Shown here piece by piece: positions 21,301-32,300 of a DNA stretch of 64,000 nucleotides; within the stretch, counting starts at the first letter, position 1, and each line of letters begins with the position of its first letter. The translations under genes and the position numbers were made by a program. Origin of the DNA: Edaphochlamys debaryana (taxonomy: Eukaryota; Chlorophyta; Chlorophyceae; Chlamydomonadales). The notes under the pieces were generated by a model that saw only the letters and a program-made list of their open reading frames with translations, was not told where the DNA came from and did not search any database. The stretch spans positions 248,001 to 312,000 of the forward strand of contig JAEHOE010000129.1 in assembly GCA_016858145.1 (NCBI GenBank), in the 5' to 3' direction.

Positions 21301-24278
21301 CCGCAGACTCGGCAGCGGCGGGCGCAGGCCCATCGGGACAGGCGAGAGGCGGCGGCGGAGGAGCCCCGTCGGCAGCAGCAGCAGGGGTGGCGATGACCGC
21401 TGAGGGTGGAGGTCCAGCAACGGCCGGCCCGTCTGACCAGACCGCTGGCCCGCTGCAGCTGTCCCCTGCGGGTGTGTTGCTGTACCTGCTGACGTCAGCC
21501 AGCGCAGCCCGCAAGCGGGGTGGCGGAGCAGGGCCTGCCAGGGCTGCAGGCGGGGCTGACTGCGGTGCGACGCTAGCAGCTCCTTCGGAGGCGGCCGCAG
21601 GGCCAGTGGCAGTGCAGCCCGATACCCCTTGCCAGCCCAGGCGCGCTGTCAGCCTCAGCCCGCCGCCGATGGCAGGAGCCGACGGCGCGGCAGGGGCGGC
21701 CCAGGTCCCCTGGGTGCTCGGGTTTCAGCCCACCGGGGAGGAGCCTTCGGAACCGCCTCTTCCGGCCTGGTCTGCGCCCGCACAAAACCCGCCCACCCCA
21801 GATGAGGTGAGTCGACTCTGGACCAGTGGGCAGGTGGAGGCGTGCCAAGCATAGACTTTTGTCGGTCTTTTGGTTTTCGTGTGTCATACGGTCCGTCCGT
21901 CAGTTCCGACTGCCGGTTTCAGAAGGAAGTCTAATGCTGCGCCTCGCCCCCTGCGACAGGACTGTGTGCTGCGATCTCGAGACCCACGCAAGCGCGGCCG
22001 GTTCGCCCGCGCCGAACCGCCGCCAACAGCAGCAGTGGACGCAGCGGCTATGGCGCTGCTGGGGCTTTCGGCGTCTGTTGGGCCCTCGCAGCTGACCGGA
22101 CCTGGCCCTCCCGCCGAGGGCCTGGCCTCGGGTGAGGACGGCGCCCACAGCGCCCATGGCTCGAGCAGCGGCGATGCCGGTCTCTCTGTAGTGCACGCCT
22201 CCTCGGCCTCACTCAGCGCGCCAGAAGTCTGCGCGCCGCCCGACGTGGGTGGACTGAGCGCCATCACGCCCGGGACGGCACCCACATCATTCCCTGCTGC
22301 GCGGAGGCCTGGAGGCCCGGCAATCCCCAACATGCCTGGGTCCTTCGAAGACTGGGCGGCAGCTGCGCAGGCGGCGGCCTCGGCCCAGCCACAGCGGCTC
22401 GGGGTTCCCGGCGCACTTCGACAGGCAGCAGCGGCGGCGGCGGGAGCAGCAGCAGGGGCCGCGGCGGAGGCCGCGGCGGCGGCGGCAGGGCTGGGGCCCA
22501 GCCCTCCGGCGCCCTCTGCAGCCAGCCAACGGCCGTCGCAGGGCCTGCGCCCACACGGGCTCACCGTGGCGGGGGCGGCCCTGCTGCAGCAAATGCGGCG
22601 CACCGCTGAGGCCGTGGCTGGGTCCGCCCCGCACCCCGCCTCGGGGCCCCTGCGTGCAGAGGGCATCTCCCCCTCCTGTGCCGGTCAAACCCCTGCCCTC
22701 GCGGCGGCAGCGCCAGGCCCGGCCTCCGCACAGCCTCTCGCGGCTTCCGCCTCGGCTCTTGCTTCTTCGCGCGCGGCTGCAAGGGAGGTTCCTGTGAACA
22801 GCCCGGGCTGCACGGCGGAGCAGTCGCAGCAACCAGCGCCGGTTCGGGATTTCGACGCGATGCTCGCAGCTGCGGGCCATAGCGGGCCCAGTAGGGTATG
22901 CATGCCAGGGCCCAGCACGGGCCCAGCCGGGGCCGCAGCGGGCCCAGGGGCTGCCCACCCACACGCCGGCGGCAGCCTACAGGGAGACCTCGAAGGCTCT
23001 GCCGCACCGGCAGGGTACAGGGGAGGGTTCGTTCTGGCCAGCACCAGTGCCACTCCGTCACCGACCCTGTGGGAGGGCCACGTCGACCTGGCGGCTCAGC
23101 CTGCCCCGGTCAGGGCGCGGTCCGTGGCGGCGGAGGGGGACACCAACGCAGAGCAGCCGCAACGAGATGCGGCGGAGGCGGAGGCGGACGCGGCCTCCGC
23201 GCTGGACCTCAGGCTGCAACCAGCGAGGGCGGCGGCGGCGGAGGTGAGGCAGCGGAGGGTTGTGATTGAGGCGGCCGCTCGGGAGCGTGGAGCACAGACC
23301 GCACGGCAGCATGCGGAGGCGCTGAGTAAGGAGCGGTGGAGGCGAGAGGCGGCGGAGGCGGCGCAGCGGTGGGAGAGTGAGGCTACGGCGTCGACCTTGG
23401 CCACCGCCGAGACAGCCCCGGCGGCGGGCCTGGCCGCCTCAGAGGGCGCCCAGGCCGCTGCGCAGGCCTGTGCATCAGGGCTCAAGGGAACGCTGGCGGC
23501 CGTAGAGGCCGCGACGAGGAACGAGGCGGCGGGCCTGGCCGCTGCGGAGGCCAGCCGCGCTGCCGCGACGAAGCGGACGGCAGTGCTGGAGGGACAGCTG
23601 GCGGCAGCAGAGGCCGCAGCGGCGTCGGAGCGTCGGCCGGTGGCGGACGCCGGCGCCGCCACCCAACGGGAGCTGCAGAAGGCGAGGGCCGATGCAGCTG
23701 CGGCGGAGGCCGCCGTTGCGACAGTGAGCCGGGCCGCGGCGGTGGCAGGCATGGCCTCCCAGCGGGCTGTGCAGCAAGCCAGGGCTGAGGTGGCGGCGGC
23801 GGAGACCGCAGCGGCGTCGGAGCGCCGGGCAGCGGCGGAGTCTAGAGCTTTCGCCCAACGGGAGCTGCAGAGAGCGAGGGCTGAGGTGGCGGAGGAGAGG
23901 CAGCGGAGCGCGGCCGTGATAACGGCTGTTCGGGAGCAGGCGGAGGAGGTGGGCCGGCGGCACGCGGCGGCCCTGGCCGCAGCGCAGGGAGCGTTGGAGA
24001 GTGAGCGCCAAGCCCGGGCCGCAGCGGAGCGACAGCTGGCGGCGGCGCAAGAGGCGGCGCAGGCGGCTGCGACGGCCAGCCGTGAGCGAGAGGAGCAGGC
24101 GCGCAGGGAGCTGGCGGCGGCGCAGGCAGCCCGGGCAGCGTTGGAGCAACAGCTGGCGGCGGCGCGGGCGCAGGGGGAGCAGCGGCAGGCGCTGTACGCT
24201 CGGGCCATGCGGCTGATGGAGGCGGCGTCAAGCGTCGGGCAGGGCAGTGTGGCCCCCGGGGCAGGGGGCAAGGCCTAG
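18335..24278 (+). CDS. Gene C: double Cys4 N-module plus nuclear coiled-coil protein
   Basis: Eleven exons, all phase 0, 4500 coding nt, 1499 residues: 18335-18349 (MASKQ), 18570-18635, 18795-19253, 19385-19504, 19594-19713, 19938-20024, 20190-20654, 20768-20887, 20973-21089, 21195-21806, 21960-24278. Exons 2-5 and 6-9 are two copies of the same block: a short acidic exon (EAEAGAGPCAR in both), the WADEVF/Cys4 exon, the LTWR...HFGHLPPQLR exon and the GTxLG...YYQ exon. Exon 10 holds a basic patch (AKRQRT); exon 11 opens with RDPRKRGRF, continues with low-complexity sequence and ends in a coiled coil of roughly 400 residues. Each module keeps CPWVSACGPHCGAGPRC intact. Internal duplication of a phase-0 block is the simplest origin. 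An alternative is two fused neighbouring genes, but no stop, start or promoter block separates the copies. Function unknown; nuclear location inferred from the basic patches. Confidence 0.8.
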
Positions 24279-26389
24279 TTTGTGGGGGCCGCGAAGTTCG
24301 ACGGTGCTGGCGACCCGCGCGCCTGGCCACTGCCGCGGCCGTGTCACGACCCAACGCTGTCTTGACCCAGCGAGGAACGCATATCTGTCCGGTAGCAAAG
24401 GTGATGCTGCAGATGTAGGAAGCAGCCAGGGCTGGCGGCTGACGCTGTGGGGCTGATTCCGGCGGCAGCGGGCCATGCCGGATCCCACGTCATTCTCCTG
24501 CGCCGGAGGCATCTAGGAGTGCCCTGGCGGCCTGATTGATCAGGGGGTGACGGTGTACCGCCCTGTCTGCCTGGCCAGCCCGTGATCCGCGGACAATGCG
24601 GGAACGATCACACACTGGGTTATGACAGCCGCACTGTTTGCTGCCGTAGCTGCTTCAGGCCTGCTCCCACGCCACCGGGCTGATAGGCGAGCTGGCGGCC
24701 GCGAGGCTCATGCGGCGGGCGAGGGAGCGGCAGGCCTCAGATGCGGGGCTGGTCAGGCGAGGCGGGAAGTGGAGCTGTGGCCCTGGGGGCAAGCCCTGGT
24801 GAAGGCCGTGGCTCGAGTCGGGTTCACGCGGGTGCGATGGCAGGGGCGTCAGGGAGGACTCGAGCTAGCCGCCATGCAGGGTCTGATGCCGGGATGGGGG
24901 TATTGGATATCGGGCGGGGTGGGCGCCTTGGCTGAACTGGCTTCGACGTACTGTTCGACGGGGGGTTGCAGAAGGCCAGCGAGAGCGATGTTGCGGAAGG
25001 GAAGAATGCGTGCGGCTTCTGGTGAGGTGACCAGGCTGCGCAGGCTGAGGCACTGACCCAGGTGTTACAGCGGTGCAATGGACGTGAAACTGGTGAAAGT
25101 AGCCGGCAGCAGCGCATACCTTGGCTGAGCTGGCTTCAACGGGCGGTCCGGTGCGGGGCTGCGGCGTGCCAAGCAGCGAGAGCGGTATTGCGCGAGCGAG
25201 GGGATCCTTGGCGAAGGACGCGTGCGCGACTTCTGACGAGGTGACCAGGCTGCGCCTGCGAAGCATCGCTGGAGAGCCTTCCCATAGATATCGATACCCT
25301 GGACACCAGTTGTGAGGAGCTTTTGCCGGGGGCGAGCGGGGGCCGGAAGCCCAGTCGCGTGCCCGAAACACAGCAGTACGCGTGTCGCGGTATTGCAGCA
25401 CCAGGTCCCTTTGCAACACAGAGATTAAACTCTGTACCTCGGCTTCCTGCGGCCGCACTGCAGAGCTCTTCCCTGCTTCAAAGTGCATCGACAGCTCGCT
25501 GGCGCAAGCGCGCGAGACACATCTCCCTACCGTTGCCAGGGGACTACCATCACAAACAATGTATCAAGACCGATAAAGCTGCGGCCTGCTGACAGCTGCG
25601 ATGCGAGGCTCGCATGCTGCCCGTCCTTCTCCGTTCCCTGACTGCTTGTCGGCTCTACGAGCCTGGGGAGCGAGCTCTTACAACAGCAGGGGGCGACTCG
25701 CGATGCACGAGCGAGCTGGTCAACCATCGGCGCCCTACCCCGGCCCCGACCCCGCGCTGGGCTTGCTACCATCCACAGCACGTGACAGCTTGACAGCAGC
25801 GTGAGTCGATGCTCAGGGTTGTGATGCGGCTGAAGCTCATGGGTGGAGGGCACAGGCTGCTGGAGGGACTTCACTGGTGCGAGGGCAACACATGGGCGCA
25901 TGGAGGAAGCTGGCCAACTTCTGCCGGCGGGCATGGCAGTGCCTTTATCGTCCGTGAGCCTTCAGCCCCGGCTGCATCAGCGTGCCACCTGACCTGTGCG
26001 CGACACGATGGACCAACAGGCACCTGGCAGGTCCTGTCTGCCAGCAACCCTGCCGCCACGCACGCCGCCTTCCGTCCCTGCCTCCCCCTCCCTACGTGCC
26101 GCAGGGCGACCAAGGGGCTGGCTCCTATCCTCCATGCTCCCTCTCTGCTCTCAACGGTGCTGCGACAACGCTGTCGACTCCATCCGCGGGGATGGCACAG
26201 GGTGGAGGGCTCGGTTCGGGGCCGGACCTACCCGGGGAGGCGGGGGCTGGGCGGGAGGCACAAACCAAGCCCCGTCGGCGCTGCCGCGAGGAGGTCAGCC
26301 GCGGCTCAATGCGCATTGCACGTGGACGGCCTGCCCAGATGCCTATACACAACTCCGCTGTTGCGCGGATTGCATTGGGGCTTGCGGGC
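24279..26389. other. Intergenic region C-orphan with ~190-bp repeats and a duplicated promoter segment
   Basis: No confident gene. A ~190-bp unit (GAGCTGGCTTC..., AGCGAGAG..., GAGGTGACCAGGCTGCG) occurs at about 24925-25050 and 25120-25260, with a third copy at 27700-27820. 25300-26360 matches 27890-29080, the region upstream of gene D. A minus-strand ORF (RPQEAEVQSLISVLQRDLV) sits in both copies near 25400 and 27990, but recent duplication alone explains that. Confidence 0.55.
24925..25260. repeat. ~190-bp tandem repeat, two copies
   Basis: Units at about 24925-25050 and 25120-25260 share GCTGGCTTC(A/G)ACG, an AGCGAGAGCG segment and GAGGTGACCAGGCTGCGC. A third diverged copy lies at about 27700-27820 in the duplicated block before gene D. 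Confidence 0.6.
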
Positions 26390-27182
26390 GGGCTGGCGCA
26401 GACGGCAACGGGAGCTGCAGCAAGCAAGGGATCAGGTGACGGCAGCGGAGGCCACAGCGGCGGCGGAGCGTAAGGCGGCGGTTGAGGCTGGCATCGTGTC
26501 TCACCGGGCACTGCAGCAGGCGAGGGCCGAGATGGCGGCAGCGGAGGCCGCAGCGACGGCCGAGCACAGGGCGGCGGCGGCGGCGGGCGTCGCCTCCCAA
26601 AGGTCACTGCGGCAAGCGAGGGCCGAGGAACGGGCAAGGCTGGCTGCGCTGGAGCGAGCGGCAGCCCTCGAGGAACAGCTGGCCACAGCCAAAGCCGCAG
26701 CAGAGTCCGAACGCCGGGCAGCCCAGGCCGCTTGGCATGACAGGCTGGCCGTGATGGCTGCCCGGCTGGCGGCGGCGGAGGGTGACGCTGACGCTGAACG
26801 GCGGCAGCGGGAGGCGGCGGAGGCGGAGGCGGAGGCGCAGCGGCAGGAGTGTGCGGCCAAGGCGGCGGGCCTGGCCGCTGCGGAGGCCGCCCGGGCGGCA
26901 GCGGAGTCCCGCGTAGCCGAGCTGAAAGGCGAGCTGGCAATTGCTGGGGCTGAGGTGGAATCGGAGCGCCAGGCTGCTACGGCGGCTGGAAAGCAAGCGG
27001 GTGAAGAGCGGGGCAGGCGCGAGGCTGCCGAGGCGAGGCTTGGGTCCCTGAGGCAGGCGCTGGAGCAGGCCGTGGTCCGGATTGGGGACGTGGAGGGTGC
27101 CACTGCGGGGCCGTCAGAAAGGACCGAGCCAGGCGGGTTGCAGTGCTCTGCGGATCATGAGCTGCATGTGGCTGCATCATGA
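26390..27182 (+). pseudogene. Orphan coiled-coil fragment of the A-D family
   Basis: An open frame to 27182 encodes about 260 residues of family-type coil (QRELQQARDQVTAAEA onward, ending VEGATAGPSE and a short tail), with no N-module exons or basic patch in front. Directly upstream (25300-26360) is the copy of the segment that precedes gene D, so a promoter-side segment appears joined straight to a coil, deleting exons 1-5. The frame stays open back to 25809, but that part matches non-coding flank and is probably chance. It may be a truncated duplicate, or a small coil protein if transcribed. Confidence 0.5.
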
Positions 27183-29340
27183 GCTGGGCGCATCAAGGTG
27201 GGGCAGGCGAGCCTGCGGTCGGGGCAGAGGAGAGGAGTGTCTGCTGCTGCGGCCGCGGGGCTGAGGGTCCGAAGGAGCGCCAGGCCGCAACGACGGCTGG
27301 GAAGCAGGGGCATGGATGAGGATCAGGGCTGATCACAGGGGAGGCTGGAAGCGGAGCTGTGGCCCTGGGGGAAAGCCTTGGTGAAGGCTGTGGCTCGAGT
27401 CGGGGTTATGCAGGATGCGATGGCAGGAGCGGCAGGGAGCTGAGCTAGCCGCCGTACCGGGCCTGATGGGGCCATTAGATAGTAGGCTGATGGACAAGGA
27501 ATGGGCATGATGCTGTTGTGCGTCGTTTGTATAGGTAGGGTGGACACGAAAGGCGCCCGGGACAAACAGGTCCTCACGGGCAACGCGAAGGGGCAGTGAG
27601 GTGCCTTGTTCGGTGTGGGGCGCGGCGCAAGCTGAGGCGCTGATCTCGATGCCCGAGCGGTGCAGTTAACATGAACGTATCTGGCAGCGCTGATTGTCTG
27701 TGCCTGAGCTGGCTTCAACAGGCTGCTCGGCGCCAGCGAGAGAAGTTGCGGGAGGAGTTTCGGGCGGAGGATGCGTGCGACTTCTGGCGGGGTCACCAGG
27801 CTGCGCCTTTGAAGCATAGCTGGACGTCTAAGACGTGAGTACCGATGCCCTTGGACACGATATCACTCGGGGCAAAAACTGCGAAGTCCGGGGCCGGAGG
27901 GGGTACGCGGGGGCCGGAACAGTACTCGCGTGCCCGAAACACAGCAGTACGCGTGTCGCGGTATTGCAGCACCAGGTCCCTTTGCAACACAGAGATTAAA
28001 CTCTGTACCTCGGCTTCCTGCGGCCGCACTGCAGAGTTGCTTCAACGTGCATCGACAGCTCGCTGGCGCAAACGCGCATACACATCTCCCTACCGCTTCC
28101 AGGGGACTACCACCACAAACACTGTATCAAGTCACCTGATGGAAGCTGCGGCCTGCTGACAGCTGCGATGCAAGCTCGCATGCTGCCCGTCCTTCTCCGT
28201 CCCCTGACTGCTTGTCGGCTCTACGTACTTGTGGCGCGAGCTCTTAATATAGCCGGGGGTCAGCGCGGTGGACTCGCGATGCACGAGGGAGCCGGTCAAC
28301 CATCGGCGCCCCACCACGGTCCCCGACCCCGCGCTGGGCTTGCTACCATCCACAGCACGTGGCAGCGGGACAGCAGCGTGAGTCGATGCTCAGGGTTGTG
28401 GTGCGGCTGAAGCTCGTGGGTGGAGGGCAAAAGGCTGCTGGAGGGACTTCACTGGTGCGAGGGCAACACATGGGCGCGTGGATAAAGCTTGCCATCCACC
28501 GGCGGGCATGGTGTTGCCTAATTTACCTGTGGGCCTTCAGCCCGAGCTGCAGGGGAGGGGAGCAGATGGGCTGGGCGCGTGGAGGGAGCTTGCCGGCCTG
28601 TGCCTGCCTGCCGTTGGGGGCAGTGCCTTGGGTAGTGCCTTGGGTGTCAGCGGGCCTCATGACCCGGCAGCACCAGCGTCTCAGTTATTCTATAAACGAG
28701 GACGGGGGCCCAGCAGGACCCTGGCAGGCTGGTGCGCCCTCTCTGCCCGCTACGCTGCCGCCACGCACGCCGCCTCTCATCCCTGCTTCCCCCTCCCTGC
28801 CTGCCACAGGGCGGCCAAGGGGCTGGCTCCTATCCTCCATGCGCCCTCTCTGCTCTCAACCGTGCTGCTACAACGCTGTCGACTCCATCCGGGGGACTGG
28901 CGCGGGGTGGAGGGCTCGGTGCGGGGCCGAAGCTACCGGGGGAGGCGGAGGCTGGGCCGGGTGCCCTGGGAGCCCTGCCGCGGGAAGGTCAGCCGGCGCA
29001 CTTTAGGCGAGGTCATATCGCATTGCGCGCGGGCGGTCTGCGCAGCGGTTGTTGCAGCGGGGCGCTGCCATCATTGAGCGCCTCGCTCGCACAGGCTTCG
29101 GCGCATGAGCGCGCGCCCCCCTAGCGCCCACGGCTGCGCCTGGCAGCGTTGCGTCTGATCCCGGTGCAGATACCCTGTCGTTTGCAGCTACCTTGCACAG
29201 CCGCTTCATCACAGCAGCAGCGGCGGCGGTGAACCTTTTTCGCGCCCGGCGCCGAGACCCCAGCGCTCAGCGCGCGCGCTCGCGGCTTGTGCTGCCCGAT
29301 GTCGCTCGCTACGGGCAGCACTGCGGAGTAAAGCCGCGCC
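27183..29340. other. Intergenic region upstream of gene D
   Basis: 27350-28500 repeats 24770-25980 in the same order, and 28745-29080 repeats 26040-26360, so this is the second copy of the block before the orphan. The last ~340 nt add the shared B/C/D promoter block. No separate gene could be supported. Confidence 0.55.
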
Positions 29341-29341
29341 A
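29247..29341 (+). promoter_or_regulatory. Shared 5' block (D copy)
   Basis: GGCGCCGAGACCCCAG, GCGCTCGCGGCTTGTGCTGC, CCGATG and AAGCCGCGCC directly before the ATG at 29341, matching the blocks before genes B and C. Confidence 0.5.
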
Positions 29342-32300
29342 TGGCCTCAGAGCAACCGGTGGGCCCGGGCCGGGGAGAGCCGAGGGCTGCTGCGGGTGTC
29401 GTGAGCTGAGTGCCCCGGACTCCGGGCTTGCCACTGCTGCCCTCCCTTCCTGCTTGGTTCACCTGTGTCGTCCCTGCCCTGGTCGACCATGCAGATATCT
29501 CGGGCGGACCCCAAAGTCCCCAAGCACAGCTGGGCCGACGAGGTCTTCCACCTCGACCCTCCCCCTGCTGGGAGCCTCAGCCCCGACAGCCCCCTCTTCC
29601 CGCCACCTCCCGAGGGCCACACCTACGTGGGGTGGTACGGGGGGCACAGGGGGCCAGGTGGTGAAGGGGACCCCCAGCCCTCCAAGTTCGCCGTCCCCTG
29701 CCCCTGGGTCTCTGCGTGCGGCCCCCACTGCGGCGCCGGGCCCCGCTGCGTGGTGGCTCGCACGCAGGGGCAGTTGGTGGGTCACACGGTGCCGGTGCTG
29801 GACATGGGCCCGGTCCTGGGGCCGCTGGTGGAGCGACACCTGGCCAGCCTGCCGGAGGGGCCTGAGCGGGAGCATGAGCGGGCTCGCTTCTGCACGGCTG
29901 GCGGTGGCGTGCGGTCTGTGGAGGAGGTGGCGGACGAGGCCCTGGCACGGATTCTGCCCAAGGTCAGGGGGCTGAGGGGGAGCATGCAGCCCCAATGCTT
30001 TTCGGCATGAGACGAGAGGCGTGGACATGTAGAGAAGCAGGTGAGCGGGCGGCGTACCTTGATTGGCTTCTCACTGTCCCTCCTCTGAGGCTTTGAGGCT
30101 TTACAAAACGGATCACCCATACCCGCGCCCTGTCGTGCAGCTGACGTGGCGACTCCTACGCCTGGCCTTCCCGGACTCACAAGGGCCACGCAAGATCCTG
30201 CAGACGCACATCAACCGCTTCCACTTCGGCCACCTCCCGCCGCAGCTGCGCGAGGGGCTGGTGAGAAGGCAGGGACGAGGGGCGCACAGCCCGCTGGTTG
30301 CAGGGGCGCAAGAGCTAGCGTTGCTGTACTGCTTATGGCTGCCACTTCCTCGCCCTGACCCAATCCCTGACCCGTTGCCTGACCTGACCCTGACCCATTC
30401 CCCGCATGCCTCCCTTCTCCGCGCCACGTGCGCTGCAGGACACGGTGCTCGGGCACGCGAGCCGGAAGCATGCGTGGCAGCTCGGCACCGCCCCCGACGC
30501 GGACGTACTGGCTGCCAAAGCAGCGGGGCTGGAGGTGGAATCGTACTACAAGGTGAGAGAGGGGTTTGAGAGCGGAGAGCGAATGGGATCTGGGGAGGTG
30601 GAGCACGTTTCTGGGGAGCATAGCAAGTGGGTTGGTCATGGTCCACTGGCGCGGCATGGTCTTTTGGCTTTTGGCTCCTGATGCGTGGGTGGTTCCGTTC
30701 CCACGCGCTATCCCCAGGTTCCCCGCGCCAGGCGGCGCCATGATGACGAGGACGCGGAGGAAGAAGCGGACGAGGAGGGGGGGCCTGAGGCGGATGAGGT
30801 GAGCTTCCATCTGCAAGGGCGGGGTCTGACACGGCATCTGTGTTAGTGGCTGCCCGAATCATTGAGATCCAGATAACTCATCCCGCCCGGGCATGATTCC
30901 ATGTGCTGCACCTCGCTCCCATCCAGGATGCTGAGGACACCACAGGCGGTGCCATTGCCGGGCCGCCGTTGAAGCGTCAGCGGACGGCTGACTTCAGCCC
31001 AGGCCGAGCGGGGCCGCCGGCAGCGCGGACGCTGGGGGCGTCAGGGCAGCTGCAGCTGCAGACGCCTCCGCAACCGCTGCGCGGGCCGCGGCTGACAAGG
31101 CCAGCTCAGGCGGTGTCTCAGCCCCCGCTGCCAGCGGCGATTCCGGCGCGGAGCGGCCAGGCCGCGGCGGTGCCAGCGGAGAGGCCCCTGCGGAACCGTG
31201 GGGCCGCCGGGTCCGCGCCTGCTTCTGGCGTGGCCCCGGCCACGCCCCTCAGCCCAGCCGCCCGCGGACCAGGCGCAAACTCCGGAGGCGCCGCACAGCC
31301 CCAGCCCCCGACGCCGCGTGCGCAGCCTCCATCCGTGGACGCCACCCAACACACCACCGCCGCCCCGCCTCGCCCCTTCAACAGCTGCGTCCCCCACGGC
31401 CAAGTGGTGCTGACTGTGAGCCCCATCCCGCCCCCACCACCCGTGCCGTCCTTATCGCTGGTCCATAGGGCCGTCCTGGCCAATGTGAGGGCGCAGGCGG
31501 GCACCGCCCGGCACCTCCGTGTGGGCGGCCCAGGCGCCCGCGCGTTCGTAGACGCCATTAATGCGATGCGTGCGAACCAGCGCGGCGTGGCAGTCTCCGC
31601 CGCCGCCGCAGCGGCGGCGCGAGCGCCCGTGGCGGCGGCGGCGGCTCCTCGAGTGCCCGCGGCGGCGGAAGCCGGTGAGGGCGGAGCGACTGGGGCCGGG
31701 GTGCTGGAGCTGGGACCGTCCGGCGCACAGCTGTCGCCGCTGCCGTTGCGAGCGGCGGACCGCGCGGTAGGCGTCGTGGGCGCTGCCGCACCCGCCGTCG
31801 AACAGCCGCCGCCGCTCCAACGGCTGGAGCCCCTCCACGGGCCCGACCGCACCGCCCGCAGGCCCGCTGCTGACAAGGCGCCCCCAGCCGCTGTCCCGAA
31901 AGCCGCCGCCGGCCGGACGCTTCCCGACCCTGCTCCGGCTGCGGCTCCGCTTGTGCGAGCGGCACATCACGGTGGAGCCGCCGAGCCCGCCCTGGCGCCG
32001 CCGCAGCTGCAGCGGGAAGGACCACACGAGACGCCCAACCGCGGTGGCCCGAAGCCCGCCGCCGGCGCAACGCTTCCGGTCCCTGCTCCCGCTGCGCCTG
32101 CGGAGCGGCCACCCCAGACCAACACTGCAGCGGCGCTGATCAAAGCTGCTGCGGCGCTGGCGGCTCAGCGGGCGGCCGCAGCGGCAGAGCCGTTAGCGGC
32201 CCTGGACGACGCAGCGGCTGCGGCGGGCGAGCAGCAGGGGCCGGGGTTTGAGGCGGCGGAGGGGCAGCAAGCCGAGGAGCCGCAGCTGCAGGGCCCGCTG

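Noticed and set aside
23096..24271. Long Ala/Ser/Cys-rich minus-strand ORFs opposite the coils of genes A-E
   Set aside because: GC-rich Ala/Glu codons read in reverse give open Ala/Ser/Cys frames; no splice context or homology supports them.
25320..25488. Minus-strand ORF RPQEAEVQSLISVLQRDLV, repeated near 27990
   Set aside because: Both copies lie in a recent duplicated non-coding block and the flanking residues diverge without a shared start or splice structure.
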